Shown here: in pieces, positions 38,101-53,100 of the stretch
How the letters are laid out: every line of letters starts with the position of its first letter
Position numbering within the stretch: position 1 is the stretch's first letter
Assembly (NCBI RefSeq): GCF_910592395.1
Contig: NC_088310.1
Coordinates: 6,333,501 to 6,397,500, forward strand
Reading direction: 5' to 3'
Source: Lineus longissimus
Lineage: Eukaryota > Nemertea > Pilidiophora > Heteronemertea > Lineidae
Length of the DNA stretch: 64,000 nucleotides
Translations under genes and position numbers: made by a program
Notes under the pieces: generated by a model
What the model saw: the letters and a program-made list of their open reading frames with translations, nothing else
What the model was told of the DNA's origin: nothing
Database searches by the model: none

Positions 38101-41100
38101 CCTCCCTAGAAAAACTTGACTTTCAGGTGCCAAAAACGTACCACCTCAATCAGCCACTGATTACAATATTCAAGCCTGAGGACCGGCGATAATATCTTGG
38201 GGTTAATATCCACAGTGTGTTTTGATCAATTAAGAACAACCTGGTGTCAGTACTATACAGGATCTTCACTCACATGATGAGGAAAAGCAAAGAGAAGGGC
38301 CAATAATAAAAATGGCTGCCCCTGCTTATTTTCATGATGAATTCAATTACCATGATTACCTTCTCTGACATTGAATTTTCTCTCGGGAACTGGTAACTGG
38401 TGTAATACGTAAGATCCACTTAGTGATAATCTAATTTGCTTGCTATTCGCCAAAGCACGGTTAGCCAGAATGCCACTCTACATATTCCCATATTACGGGG
38501 TGAGGATAAAGCCTCAGAACAGTTTAGGAGCTATTTCGAGCTGCAATGAGCCATGTTTTACATTTGTCAGGTGCTTTTTTGGTATGCAACAATTTGATTA
38601 GCTGTGATGTTGATTCCATGAGATAAAAATATTTGCGAGTTGATAAATCGATGTCTGAATGTTCCAGGGCAAGTTGTCATTGTCATGTGAATGAGACGTA
38701 AAACATGGCCACTCTCTTGGAGGGAATCCTTGATTGCTGATCAGACTGTATTAGGACGGGTACCCCTTTCCCCCCCCCCTCTTCTAGACCCACTGGTTTC
38801 AGGTCACAGAGTAAAGTTGTCTATAAGTGGAGCTTAAACCATGGTGGCAGGCACTGCAACCTAAGTTGAAATGAAACGCTGCGCAAAACAAGGCCATTCC
38901 ATCTGTTTACAGTAGGCCTCCTGACAATAACAATATTCAAACAGCTGTTGAGTTCTCATAGATTCTGATAATCCTCATCAAAATGATGTTGATAATCATT
39001 GAAATGACTACTTTATGGTATGTAAATGTGACCTCAGGCCCTTAACAGCTGTACTCCAAGTCTTTTATTTCGTTTTGAAAAGGAAACAATGAAAAAAACA
39101 TAGTTGATTGTGCTTCCTATACGGTAATGGCTTAATTTATACAAGTGTATAGCTTTGGGTTGGAAACCCAGTTGGGACAATATCTCAAATTCAGAAAATA
39201 GCGGATTGGTCACTTTGTAAAATCGCCAGTAATATGTCACCCAAGAAGAGCAATGTCAATTTCATGATCTCACAGCAAAAGCCACTCGGACATTCCTGAT
39301 CGCGTTCGGAAACAGATGTAAATTTCATGACAAACGATGTCTAAGCTCGATAAACGAGGGGAACACTTATCACATCAGAAGACAGATGATTCCGCGAGGG
39401 CTGATTTGCTACCAATTGGAATTTGGCACTCTGAGCGGCAGATCTCGCTCATAATAGAAAGACGACAGTCCAAAAAGATGTTAAAAACTCATTTGTGCGA
39501 GTGTGTGCATTATAGGCTGCACATTTTAAAATGTTTTGGTTTGTTGTAACCCTACCGTCTCTGCTAAACACTCCTGCTCAAAAGTTTTCATTGATCAAAA
39601 TCCATGTGTTTTCTGAAGAAGTCAACCAAGTCGATTGCTTGAATGACACACATCTGCGGCAGAAAGAGGGCACACCAGAACTAGTTCAATAACATCGATA
39701 TACAGACTCTAGTATCAGAGGAACGGGAAATTGTCCATGTTTTGTGATGTACCATTCCAGGGGCAATTGGATCAAGCGGTGTCATCTTGACGGAGATCGA
39801 TTGATGTCCTCGTGGTGATGACGCAGACAGCATGGCTGTAAAATGATGGCCGATTGGGAGAGGGGCTGATGAGTGTGGTCAGTGATGATTGAGACATATT
39901 TATACATCGTAACTAGACATAATCCATGATGAGCAATATCGTCACCATAAGACTTTTATTGCTTCTCTTAACGCAATAATTTTAGACATATAGTCAGAAA
40001 AGTGGCTTTCAAACTGTTTGAATGAAATTTCTGCACTTTGATTGAACTATTTTTGGGAATATTTCATCCCTGTTGACTGTGGCAGTCATGGCATTGTACC
40101 CTTTTGGGTTTCATCCCATCTCAGACAGTTTGTTTCTCCGTTCCTCACCGAAATGCCCATTATTTCATATGGTTATTTCCAGTTGCTGTTCTATCTGTCA
40201 TATGAGATACGTCACTCAGACAGGCGGATGTCCAGTTTGTGACAGATAAGCCCTGGTGGGATAATTTGTTTTATGGATGACCGCTGGATATGGTTGTGGC
40301 CGAGCAGAGGTTGAGCTGAGACATCCGTACCGCAGTCAATGAAGTTCTGTCATCTAAGTTGTGCTGTGGCTCAAATTGTCATGAATTTCCTTATGAAAAA
40401 CAGTAGTTGTTGAAAGAGGAGTGAGACTGACCAGATGATACCAGTGGTCCATGAAATATCCATCATCACGGGCTGCTGTTTCAATCAGATCCAACTGTGA
40501 TGGTTGGGTCCAGGCTGCTGGGCAGTGGTCATCATATATATCAGTGAATTATTAGTGCTTGTTTAGAATCAATACCATCTGGTGGGGGGGGGGGGGCTAC
40601 TGACCCATGATACTGTAAGTCTGATGTTTACCCTATACTGGAGACTTAAAGTTTTTTCGTGGGTGTTTATTTACGCTTATTTTGTTGACTTATGAACAAA
40701 AAATCTTCTTGATTGGAAAAAGCAAAAGAAAGTTCAACCATGGTCCAGTTACTTCATCAGGAAGTCCTTCTGTCGCAATGTTTGCTCAGACAGTAGTGAG
40801 ATTTTATGCCCGGCGCAAAGTTGGCAGGTCCCTACCCATTGATTTGTTCAAAAAACGCATCCAATGTACTCTTGACCACCATTGCCGACCACAGGTCAGC
40901 TTCCAAACTGTTTGAACTGATCTCTACCTTGGATAAGTACACTAGATCCAAAGGCTGATGGATCCTGGCCTGGGCTAGCCGAGACATGAGATTATGCATG
41001 AGATTACCACGCCATACATATGAATGAGCTGGGTGACATATTGACCTCAGGAAGCGGTAGGTTCACAGTTCAGTTCAGCATTATTACAAAGTAACGTTCC

Positions 41101-44100
41101 ATAGCATATGCAGATTTTGGCACTTTTCTAAGTGATGGAGAACAAAATAAGAGCCCCCCTCCCACCAAAAAGCTAGCTACAGGTCTGGGATATCGGAGTT
41201 CTAACTGAAAGGTCTTATGACTGAAACCAAGGACACAAGCCGACAGGGTGGGATAACTCTGGTGTTCACGGACGCATGGCAGAATCAGAAGAATAATTGG
41301 CTGCTCCAAACTCTACTAAATCCGCTCAGACATGACAGACACATTGCAGCTCGTCCTTGATGGGACACTTTAAAATGAGTTAGGTGCTGCATTGATGCTG
41401 TCACATCCTGGCATCTTTATGCATGAGCACTGATTCCCGGTAATAACCGAGACAAGACACGCCACTAGTATTAGACATGATCGTGCCATGTAATCTTAGC
41501 AACGGTTTCACTGGCACTAATAACAGCAATATTGTGGCATAATCTGTGGGATAATTTCCTATAAATCTGTTTTTATTGCCTATTCATTATTGTTATGTGA
41601 GATGATATCAGTCGTCATTCATTCATTGGATGCAATGTCGGGTGTTTTAGTTACTGGTGCAAACATGGATGTCTGCCATTTCTGATCATTTTGGAAGCTT
41701 TTCCATAGTTTTGCGAACTTGTGATTTCCTGCATAGTGACTAGAATAAATCTCCCAGATTACATTCCACTGGGCCACTTCGCTTGCCCAGGCAAATTGAT
41801 ATACCCTGGTTGCAATCTCGATATCCCCTCCTTCGATCCCAGCTGAGCTGCCAACATATTCATAACTAATCCACACTTATGCTTCCATCATCCACACCTG
41901 ATTGACGATGCTAAAAACGTTGACAAGTCCTGTCAATGGACACCCGTTTATTGCATATTGGATGGGGAAAAATATCGAACGCCGGCTATTTCCAATCAGT
42001 CAAAAGACCTCATGAATCGAAGAGTGGCGATGTTGAGGCTATGTTGAGAAGACTTAGCAGTATCATTCATGTTTTCGATTCTAAGGAACTTGTAAGCTAC
42101 AATTCATGTGGTTTGCTTTGTCCAGGGTCTTTCGGAATATGCTGGGGAATCACGATGGCGTATTGGCTAAGGTGTCTGATCTGCAATTGAGGTGGTTGGC
42201 CATTGGCTCTAAAATTACTCAAAGGACTTCTCGGCACTGGTTGGAAACACCGGTTTAGAGTGAAATCAGCAGCTTTGTTATGTCCATATGCCAACTTCAG
42301 CCAGTACCGAATTGACACTGCACAACAGTGCATTTGGCCAGTGATACGCACTGTGGAATAAAGACTTTGATCTCTCAACCTTGGCCATCACTTTCTGACA
42401 AGCTGGCAGGTTATTATTTGTACCACACACACGTACCCATACCCAGTGGGCCCTAGCATATTAAACTTCGATGACGGACACGACAGGAACGACGATTAGG
42501 CAAATTGACAACAATCGAGGCAAATGCTGTGTAATGACCTTGTCAGGGGACAGATCAAACAATTCATATTCAGAGGGAAATCACTGTAAAGTTGAATGCA
42601 ACTTAACATTGTCAGGTGAATAAACACTTGTATGAGAAGGTCAATGACTCGTATTTGTAAGTGTGGGGAGGGGGTTAGCGCTTATGCTGGAAGACTGATG
42701 ATGATAGATATAGAAGTGGGGAGGGAGAATGCTGAGACATTCATTGCAATGTCAGTGCAACTGTTGATCCAGTAAATGGGTTTCGGTCATGTATTCACAC
42801 CTAATCAACTGAATCTACATGAGGCCCGCCCTCCTGCCACTGACCGCTCAAACATAGCTGGATCGTCTAGCTCCAGACTTCTCCACCCCTGCAGGCGGTT
42901 AATTCCTCTTGGGCTGACTCGCCATAGCAATGTCTACATCACAATTTTCAGATGGATACCATCTGGGGTCCCGCTTGTTATACTGTAATTGCAATATTGG
43001 GACAGTCAAGACAGTTCTGAATTCAACCGAAACAAGCTCCCTTTCAAGTATTCCCAGCATAGACTCCTGGATCACCCTTGTCGTAAATGGTTGTCTCACC
43101 TTTACATTTACAGAAGGCTATCCTGTTTAATAAATACTGCTAGCCATATCACAGATGATGACTGGCATGATAGATCATAAATAGTGTTTATCTAGTAATG
43201 GTATCAGATATAGTCGATATGACTACATACAACATTCCAATGTCCATCCATTAGCCATTGACGACTTTTTCAGTCAACGATCACCTCCACCGCTATTGCA
43301 CCAATCAGAACTTCATCGACTGTTCCCTGTTGTATTGAAGTTCGATGAAAGTCATTTTGCTCAGGGGGCTGGAAGGGTAGCTGCCTGATTATTGAAGAAT
43401 GTGTGTTCATCCAATTTTGAAAGTCAAAGAGGTCAAACTTCGAAGTATTTCTTTCCTGGAGCAGGTTTTGCTGCCTTCAGTGTAGCATCTTCAAACTATC
43501 TGTGCCTCTGAGTGAGAGAAAAAACTTGTCTAGCCATGTTCAATAAACGTCAAATCACTGTATCGACTGTGCCAGGCGAGAAATTGAATTTTGCTTCATT
43601 GAGACAATCACAATGGGGTGCTTACGATAACAATCAATCCAGGATCGGAAAGCAATAATGTCTCCCAAAAGTCGTCCTCAGGCTAGAAGATTGTCTAACA
43701 TTTCTGTTTGGGCTAGTCTGATTTGGCCTTCAAGGTTATGGAGATGGGCTGCATGGCATGGTGGATAGAGAGCAGAAGGAGAGATACTGTCTCACAAAGC
43801 TTCTGTATCGTCAATACAGCCCACTCAATGCGGAGAAACTATCGCTATCGGAACCGCGGTACATATGTGATTGCTTGTAAGTTGATGGAATCGTAGCACC
43901 TTCTAAGAACAATAAGTCAAATGAGAAAAAAAAACAGAATCAAGAAAATGGCATCTGAGCAGACGATTATACCCGCTATTGGTGAACGTCTGCCTTGGAA
44001 TGATGAATTGTTCGCCGGCACGCCATTCAGGTGTGTGTTCACCGCTCAACGATCAACTCCTACTTTCATCTTTGTTGCCATGGAGGCAACAAAACACCAG

Positions 44101-47100
44101 AATCCTATACCGAGATTGTGATATCCTTAGAAAAAGACGGCTTTATGAGTAGGAAGCGTTGGTGCGCTCGGTTGCAAATTAACTCAAGGAAGATGAGAAG
44201 TGTGTAGTTTGAGCCGGTTGTTTGTCGGAATTGGTTTCTGTAATTACTGATGGAACAGGATAGCTGTTGAATGATTTTCCCTTAAAACTGGTTGTATGAT
44301 GTCGGATGCCTTCCCTAAGATATCATGGGAAATATTGTAGTCTTTACCATCTGAAAATAGTGTTTCTACGTGTGGTCCATGGTGATATTTATCCTTACCT
44401 TGCAAAATCAATGAAGTGATTCAGCAGACGCCATCTCCCTCCGACAGCCTCGCTTGTATTAGGATGTCACATCTCAATTCTGATCAGCCCTAATGACTGC
44501 CTGAGTCTTTAGCGTGCCATTCAACCAGGCCCACTTGATTTGATCACACACCTAAATAGCCCAATCGAAGACCTCTTTGAAACATAGTCAATTGGCTAAA
44601 GAACCGCATTTCATTCAAATGTTGCTTGTTTCCATGACAACGTCTATGGCGGCCATGACAGTTGTAGTTGCAGATTGATGGCTATCTTGGTATCTTTAAT
44701 AACTCAGTATGTTCTGTCTGAAGCCGAGGGATATACAAGTCTTTCAGGGTAGACATGTTGACGATGATGTCTAACAATAATGAGGTACACTGTAATCGGA
44801 AGTAATGAAGAAATACTTCAGCCCATGATGGCTGAATTACTGAAGGTCCACGCCAAGATGCAGACGTGCAAACTTCAAAAGAAGTAACACTTTTTTTCCC
44901 ACGCTGTATTACTAGAGAACAACTGAAAGTGATACTGATTTCATCTCAGAGCTTGGCCACTTCATCATGCACCCCTCATCAGGTCTTGATCAGATAGGGC
45001 AATATCGCCACCAAGTTTTTCTGAGCGGAGTTCCTCCTTACGATGCAATTACATGATTTGATGGAATAATTTCCCAGCACCCCGTCGCAATGATGAACCT
45101 TCACCGCCTACGCGATAACCTCTAACCAACGCAAGCAGAGTAATCTTTATTCACGTAACCATGGAGCCATTTGTCGTGCTGACGATTTAACCCTCCATTG
45201 ACTCCTGGCATCTTCAAGATGTCTGAGCTGATCTGCTTGCCGTGCCAGAGATTACCCTGGGATTCCTTAAAAGACTTTGCTATAAATGAACCAGAGCCAA
45301 AAAATTGCCTGCAGTGATACAGATACAGCCATAATTGATTCCAGTCAGCAATTGCATGAACATTCACCTTTTCATTCAACAAACATGACGCTTTTGAGTA
45401 ACCATCTGTTGTAAGAATTGTACATCACCTGCCTTCACTAAACCTATTACTCTTGATAAAGTTCAACTTGCGCTTGGTCCCATTCTGGTGTACATATTGG
45501 GTTCAAGTGATATATGGAAATTTGATTCAATTCCGATACAAGGCATTCAAGAGCGGAGTGCCTCACTCCTCCACCCACATAACACAGCATCTCCTCCGAC
45601 AAAAACGAGACAATTTAGACCGTGGCTTTCGGTTACTGATTCATGGCTGTTCAGAACCGATTGTTGTTGACCAAGGGGGAATGAGCCAATGACATTTGGG
45701 TGAATTGTCTGGGAGGAAAATTGTCTTGTTTTGTACGTGGTATCGTTTCTAAAGGAATCCTCCATTGGGCAAGAGTGTTGGTGAATTGGCAAATCATTTC
45801 TGAAAGATGTTGCGTAGTTCTATTTAAACCAGTGATACAATGAATTCATAGAACTAGTCTTATCTATTCTTCATGATACCCACGATGCAATCAGAGGAAA
45901 GTGGCTGTCCGCCCCAAATCAATTTCCGCTATTTTCCTTGTATGGTATGTGCCGCACATGAATAAAAAGTGGCTTTGCCAATAAGGAAGATAATCAGTCT
46001 GGCAATGGCACAATCTCAGTGTTATTAATTCACCGGACGTTGCTATTTTGGACGCAAGTGGTGTGTTGTCTTGTCATGAATGTCAACCTGTTTCCTTCAC
46101 GCCCACGCTCAAGGGTTGTCAATTGTGTCTGAAATTCAGAAATCTCTCCTAAAGGCCATACAACCTCGTGAGGGTAATCTGCAAACACATTATTTTTTGT
46201 GAAATTCCCTCATATGCTCATTCTTCCCTGTTTTCTCAATGGTTGATGTCCCCCATTGCTTCTGTATCAATGTCACTAAAGATACCCCACAAGTCCTTAG
46301 GAAAGCGAGTGAAGTTTCTACCCGACGGCATCTTTTCAACATCGTCTAATTTCAGTAGGCGGATTGTGTTGCCATGGCAATTCTGTGTGTCCTCAGCACT
46401 ACCTGTTTGTACAACATGGCCGACGCTGCATCGAATAGTTCTCAGCAAATAAACCACCTGATGAACGCCAATTTTTAATGTTGTGTGATGGACAATCATT
46501 AAAATTCTCTGGTTCATGATAAAATCGTATTCCGAAGTTGTTTTGATTGCTTTCTAACAATGATATGGATTTTGTATTGTTAAGGGAGTTAAGGTATTGG
46601 TTGTGTCACCAAATACTGCTCGGTTGAAGCCACGTCAGTGATGAAGATTTTGTTGCCTTATCCTCTCTGCCATATTCCCCCCCTGCCTGAGTCTTGATCT
46701 CCATATCCAATCACAACGTTCTATTTATATCAAACCTAATCATCAGCTGTTCGTATAACAGTCTATTTATAACATGTTTATGATTCATTTCTCATTATGC
46801 GAATGAAATTGAAATGTACGGAAGGAGACGAAAAGTGAATGAAATTTGGCAAGAAATTTTTTGAATTTTTTCCCCAGGGTTTCTTCCTGATTGAGTGTTA
46901 TGGCTTTTGGGGCAATTCGGAAAAATAAGTGAACTCCCTCGTGGCGGTCTTAAATAAATTACCTTTCAAGATTTATTATCAATTGTTGGGAAGCCATCAG
47001 TTGACTTGGATATGTAATTCCTCTGTATAAATTGGTCATAAAAAATCAAGGGGTTTATGAGGTGGTTGGCATTTTGTGTTCCTTCCTCGGGGAAGTTGGG

Positions 47101-50100
47101 TAATTGGTGATGTAGTTCAAGATGATTGTGCTCGGGGTTAAGAAGTTGTAGGTGTGAACCTCAAATGTTCTAAGATGTACTGTTGTGTCTCCATAGTGAG
47201 ACAAATTGCTTAGAAATCAAGGATGTGAAAGACCAGCACATTATCTCCTTTAAAAAACCAGACAACACAACAATTGATCTCAGGAAATAATCTGCTATTG
47301 CCAGATTTATAGCTAAGCAGGTGGAGGTCAAATGACTATTGCCTTTTTGCCTATATATTTCTTCCAAACTTACCGTTTGACTGGCGAGTATTGATGCGAG
47401 CGGTAGTTACCGTAAATTTCCAATTCAGTTGGTTGTGTTCCGATATCTATATATTCAGTTGAGTTATGAAATTGTGAAATTATTGGACATCGTCACAATC
47501 TACGAGACAAGTGTCCTATACAGGCAAGGAAATTTGTTTTGGGTTGTGACGTCTTCCCTTAAATTGCACATATGGCAATTAAGGCAAATGTCTTCTTTGA
47601 CTCTGACTTTAACCCCCTTTGAGCTGCTTTCCTATAATAGTTATTAATTGATAAAGGTGACCAGTTGGCATACATAGGATGTCTATAAGTGAGATGCTCC
47701 TCTAAATTATAGATGATGATTATAACAATCATCCGATGCCAAGATCAATATAAATGAGGGCTTAGGATTGTACCGATATGACATCGTACCACACCCATCA
47801 CACACCGATTAACTTACATTTATAACGAGGTTTCGCTTATATACTCTGATACACGAGTATTCAACCTCTATGAAGCTTGCCTCGATCGATCATCCCTCGT
47901 AGGATAGTGGTAAGAGCACTGGGCTCAGGTGGTCAAGGAATTGAATTTGGAAGTTTACCGCTGTGTCTTCTGTGTCCTTGAGCAAGACATCTGACCAGTG
48001 TTTCATTTTGGTGTTCTTGAGCAAGATACGGTACCCTACGATGCTTCTCTCAACCCAGGAGTATATGTCCAGTATGAGCTCAGGCCTGATAAGCCATTTG
48101 ACTCAAACTACATGCGATAATAACACAGAAGACTTTAAATTCAACTTTGTGTATTTGAGATACTTACATATTCTGTGTGTATCAAATATTCTATTATCAA
48201 ACCCGGCGTCTTGCCTAATTCAATTTACCATCATAAGAAGAGATATTTCTAACTGAACTAGAATGCCCAAGGTTGCTTTGACGTCGTGATCAGCCATAAA
48301 AACTCGATAGAACTCCGGCTTTTTGTCATGCATGCTCAATAAAGAGTGCCACATGAGATTCATGTCAGAGACAAAATGCAAATGACATGGCAAAGCGAAA
48401 TGCTGTAAGCCTATTGCAGATATAGAATGATATGGGAAAGAAGACGGCTAATGCTGAAGTTCACTGGCTGTCACCCATGACATTAGCGAGCCATGTGTAT
48501 AGGCATATGGCACAGTTGCGATCCAAGCTTATGGTTACATACAAGAAGAACAGGTTATGCTACAAACTGTAAGATCGGTTTTACTCTTGAACGCATAATC
48601 TGAAACGGATTTTAACTTGTTGGTGTTGTAGCCATTGTGAGTTTAGCCAAGCAGCCAGTGGTCCCAACAAGAACCTGCAGTGATACACAAAATTCTCGGG
48701 GCGTACCAACATGTTATCTCTTTCAATCATTGAGTTGTGTCATGACAATTGTTATATCTATCTAAATGGTTTGTAATATAGATTCTGTGTGCGTTTCATA
48801 CCACACCCAGCAAGCTCACCGCCACTGTGAATTATTAAATCAGCCGATACTAAAGACCCCGGGCAAGATTTACATGAAATTGGTTTCGAATGAAAGGTTA
48901 GAAGGCAATGATCATGGAATTAGAGACTTAGGTTTGTTAAAGGGGCTGTAGGCTCTGTCAACATTTGTCTATGATGGCCAGGGTATCTTTGAGTTCTTTA
49001 AATTAAGCCACGATTTGTCATGAGGTTGTCATCATAGCCCTGATTGTTATCAGGCCTTGAACAGAAGCAGCTAATCATGTTTTGAAGCCAAACAGCACTT
49101 TTGCCATCAGGGATACATTCGAGGCGGCCATCGACATCAACCATGAGAATGACCTGTCAGTTCCTTACATGCGAACATCGAATATGACACCATCATCATT
49201 GCGCCAGTGCATTAAATCTTGCGACCGATCGTTAAAATTGATTCTTTTAAAAATAGCTTTCTGCGCTGTTTAGTCTTGATATTGCGTTCTTGTGTATTTC
49301 GATCTGTTGATAATAAATTGATAGATGTTGATATTGATTGTTGGAACTGTTAGACAATATATATACCATCCCTTTGATTTGAGGATAATGGTTCGTATCT
49401 AAGAGACCTGGTATTTGGTCCTCAGGTTCTCTGCCCAGGGCACCATCACCTTAACTGTTTGGTAAGGGGTCATTATGATAAACGTTGCATCTGCTCACTT
49501 CGATTGCCATGTACTTTCATTTGAGATATTCAATTCTATGTGTGAGAGCAAACTTAATAGGTTATTATAATTTAAGTGGAGCCCAACCGTAGTGGAAAAT
49601 GCTTGAGCATGATCATAACAACCACCCCCATAGAAAAAGACAGATTTTTCCAAGCGGAGAACTACATTAGCTGAATAAGAAATACCAAGCGCATTTCTAT
49701 TTCAGGAACTTTTCCCATAAAATGAACTCTATATTGGAATATGAATTTAAGAAATTTAAAAACTTTCTCTGGAACAGTTTTAAAGCCTGTAGCGACAATC
49801 TACAACACAATGAATTTAAAATTCGATCAATTCCCTGCGAGGAGATTTAGACTCGAAGCTAACATCGAAACGTATCCGTTTTTATTGCCTTTGCAGCTCA
49901 TCTATGTTGCATCTCATCACTAGTCTCTTCAGCGAATTCCGCCGAGCGTCGTAAACTGACTGGAAGCCAATCAAGTTTAGAATAGACAACTTCTGGTGCG
50001 ATCGTCTTTGAATTGCATCAATTCAACCCGTTTTATTTGTTGATGGCTGCAATGTTGAGATACGACCAGTATTTATCATAATTTCAAGATACTCAAGACT

Positions 50101-53100
50101 TTTTTATACATTCCCATTAGGCAAAGATGTTCTGTATTACTTGGGATTTTTTTTCCACTGGGAGCGCTGATGCCGGGCTTTGAACAAAAGTTGCAAGTCC
50201 CGTCTTGCATGGTGGATCTGCCATTTTGATATCGGCAACTGCTGCTACAAGCATAACTCTAAATGTGAGATATTTTCTGTTTTGGAACTCGTCGATTTCT
50301 AGTGTGTGAAAATGTTGGCGTTCACTTCCTGTTGCAGCCTCATCAGGCTCCTTTCCGTAGGTTAATATACACCCCTGCTGCGATGATGATGACAGAGACC
50401 AATTATTCCATCAGGCGACTCTAAAGTTAAACGGATCTCTAAATGAAAGCGTTTTGGTGCTCGTAAGTTCATATTAAAGAGACTTGGCAGTAACATGCAC
50501 TTATTTCACCATTCAAACAATATTGCTTCTATAAAAGCCAATCCACTCGTCCATACTTCCTCCCATCATATTGACGTTAATATCCTCATGGATTCGGCCC
50601 TGGGGAAAAAGAATCGTCATAATGTAACGAGTCGAATTTATATTCACATTTCTGTCGGGGCAATGAATGATGATAATGGAAACAATATTGAATTTTCATG
50701 TCCAGTTCTCTCGCCAAGATAATAGTTGGTAATTCAACATCACCGGCTCATGTTAGTTCGGAGAGTGTGTTGTTCAATACAGACCATTAGGGAAAGTTGT
50801 CAATTGGAAGTAAGTCCAGCAGTTCTGACCTATTCATCATTTGTATAAGAATGGAGATCAAGGAGGGGGTGGTTAATAATATTATTGAAAATGAGAATGA
50901 TGGTGAGTTTTTGTAGCTTAAGTGCTTTACAACAGCTCTCACTTAGAGTACATCTAGTAGTCGACATTCAGTGCAAATCTGAGCTTAACCTTTGAAGGAC
51001 AAAGCGGTGACTGGACTGGATTCGAATGCACAACCCATTAGAGTCGGACACTATGACTATACCTCATAAAAGTAGCATAAACTGTAATCTTAAAAGCAAA
51101 AGTTGGTGAATTTGCTTGTTTTCATTTGTCGGCGACTAAATTCTGTGTTTGCTTATAAAATTAGATGATTGATCCATTGGAGTTTAAATGTTGTAAGTTG
51201 AAGTTCGTGTTTGCCTCCCATAACGCAAGAATGAAACGATGCTAACTCTATGTGAATGTGGAGCTGGAGACCAGACTCCAGCTCATATGATTCAGACCTG
51301 CTCCCTAATAAAGAATAAAGAGGATCTTACACCAACCTGACCACAAAACTCCGGGGTTTTAAGGACAGCCAAATTCATTACCAAAGATGACTATCTGGCG
51401 TGCATCTCAAAAATTCCAAATGCTGACATTAGAAAGCCCCTGTCTGTAATTCATAATAAAATTAACTTACATGTAGTATCATATCCTCACTCAGGTTAGT
51501 TGCATGTTTTCCCATACATCATTATTAGATTGATGAAAGCCTTGTAGCCATTTCTATCAATTATGTAAAACTTTTTCATATCATTTCTCTTGGGGTTTAG
51601 TAATAGTTTTAGTTCAAGTGATATAACTAATTGTTTGTCACAAAATGAAAAAATTGTGTGTTTCTTGCTGAAAATAGTCGTTTCTAGTGCCATTCGTTCC
51701 ATGAAGTTATGATATTCGTCACTTCGTTGGTTGCTCAGTTCTCACCAAACATCGCATTGAAATCGGCCAAACACTTCTCAATTGTCACGCTTTTCAATAA
51801 AATGTGATGTGATTTGAATTAGTTTTCACTGACTGATATTTGAGATAAACCTCTGATGTACAAAGCAATTTGTAGCTTGAACATGTGTCATCATTCTTCA
51901 AGGCGTCGACGGCGTCAGAAGCCATGCAATCTCATCCCAGCAGCGACTAAGATGCATTTTTTTCCCCGGGAGGTCGGTGCATGAATGTCAGAAAAGCAAT
52001 CTGGTAGCGTTGATGAATGTTAATTCAATCTTTCAAACTGGATTGCTACAGTTTTGTCGGTATGATGCTCGAGATGGAGTTTGGAGAAAAAAACATAAAT
52101 GATTATTTTCAGGGGAAATCAATTTGAGCTAATGTGATTGATCAATTGATAGATCATGTAATTGGGCAATAGATTGGCATAATGTTTATGATTTTCAATT
52201 CTCAAGTATTTCAGTGACTCGATTGTTTAAAGAGCCAGTTGAAAATATCTGTTTTCCTCCAGAATTCTTCCTCAATATCTGGTTGATGGCTTTATAAACT
52301 TGGTGAATCTTCAGTGCACGGTCTCTAATATAGGTGTTCACTAATTGGTGTCTCTATTTCTCTACTTGTAGGACCCAAAGCTGAAGGAGACATTAATGAT
52401 AGGCGATCCAAAGACCTCAGTCGAAGAGAAGAGTATAACAATATGTCACGGACAAGACTTTTACAACATCTCATTTGTAAACTTTGTGGGTATATCAGCA
52501 GATATAGCAATGGTAAGGAGGTTTAAACAAAACAGTGACCAACCAAAAGAGCTACTGCGTTAAAGATATTCATCCCAGCCGCACATCTTACCTTTTCGCC
52601 AAAGGTTTTACTTATGGGCAATTATGGTTGAGCCCTTGGCACTGAATTTGCATTTGAGACAAGAACCGCCTGAAAGGGAACACCTGATAAAGACTCCTTC
52701 ATATCTAACATAGTCTTTCCTCATGATTCTGCCGCCTGAAATAAACTTCACTGGAATGGTGAATTTCGCTTGAAACAGATTGTCTGGGCCCGATAACATG
52801 CACTTTTAACTTGCTAATTAAAAAAATGACTCATATTCTCCTGAGGGAAGAAATAAAAGACATGATTTGTGTGGGTGATCAATACTAGTGACTGATGAAT
52901 AACCGGAAGTTAATTAGAGAAGAATTGAATACCTGGTATACCATCAATGTTCACCACAAAATTTCAAGCTTGACTTGTTTGGGAACGAGATATAGCGTGT
53001 CCAATGTAGTTTAGTTCCCGACCAACTCGCTAGTGGGATGGGAGATGATCTGCCGTGCCTGTGATAAAACATGTTGTAATTACTAACTGTTCCTTTATCT

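Larger units (their letters stand above)
37767..52371 (+). other. PLCB intron 3 (14.6 kb)
   Basis: AT-rich with no nested gene found. It contains C- and G-homopolymers (38767-38778, 40582-40595), a SINE (47893-48075), a minus-strand SINE fragment (50915-51065) and a LINE 3'-end relic (51238-51430). 40600-47880 shows nothing beyond ordinary intron sequence. Confidence 0.65.

Noticed and set aside
40582-40595. G-homopolymer (also 53814-53827, and C-runs near 7920, 38770 and 61335) as G-quadruplex signals
   Set aside because: Single runs without the four spaced G-tracts; more likely slippage tracts or assembly-sensitive homopolymers.
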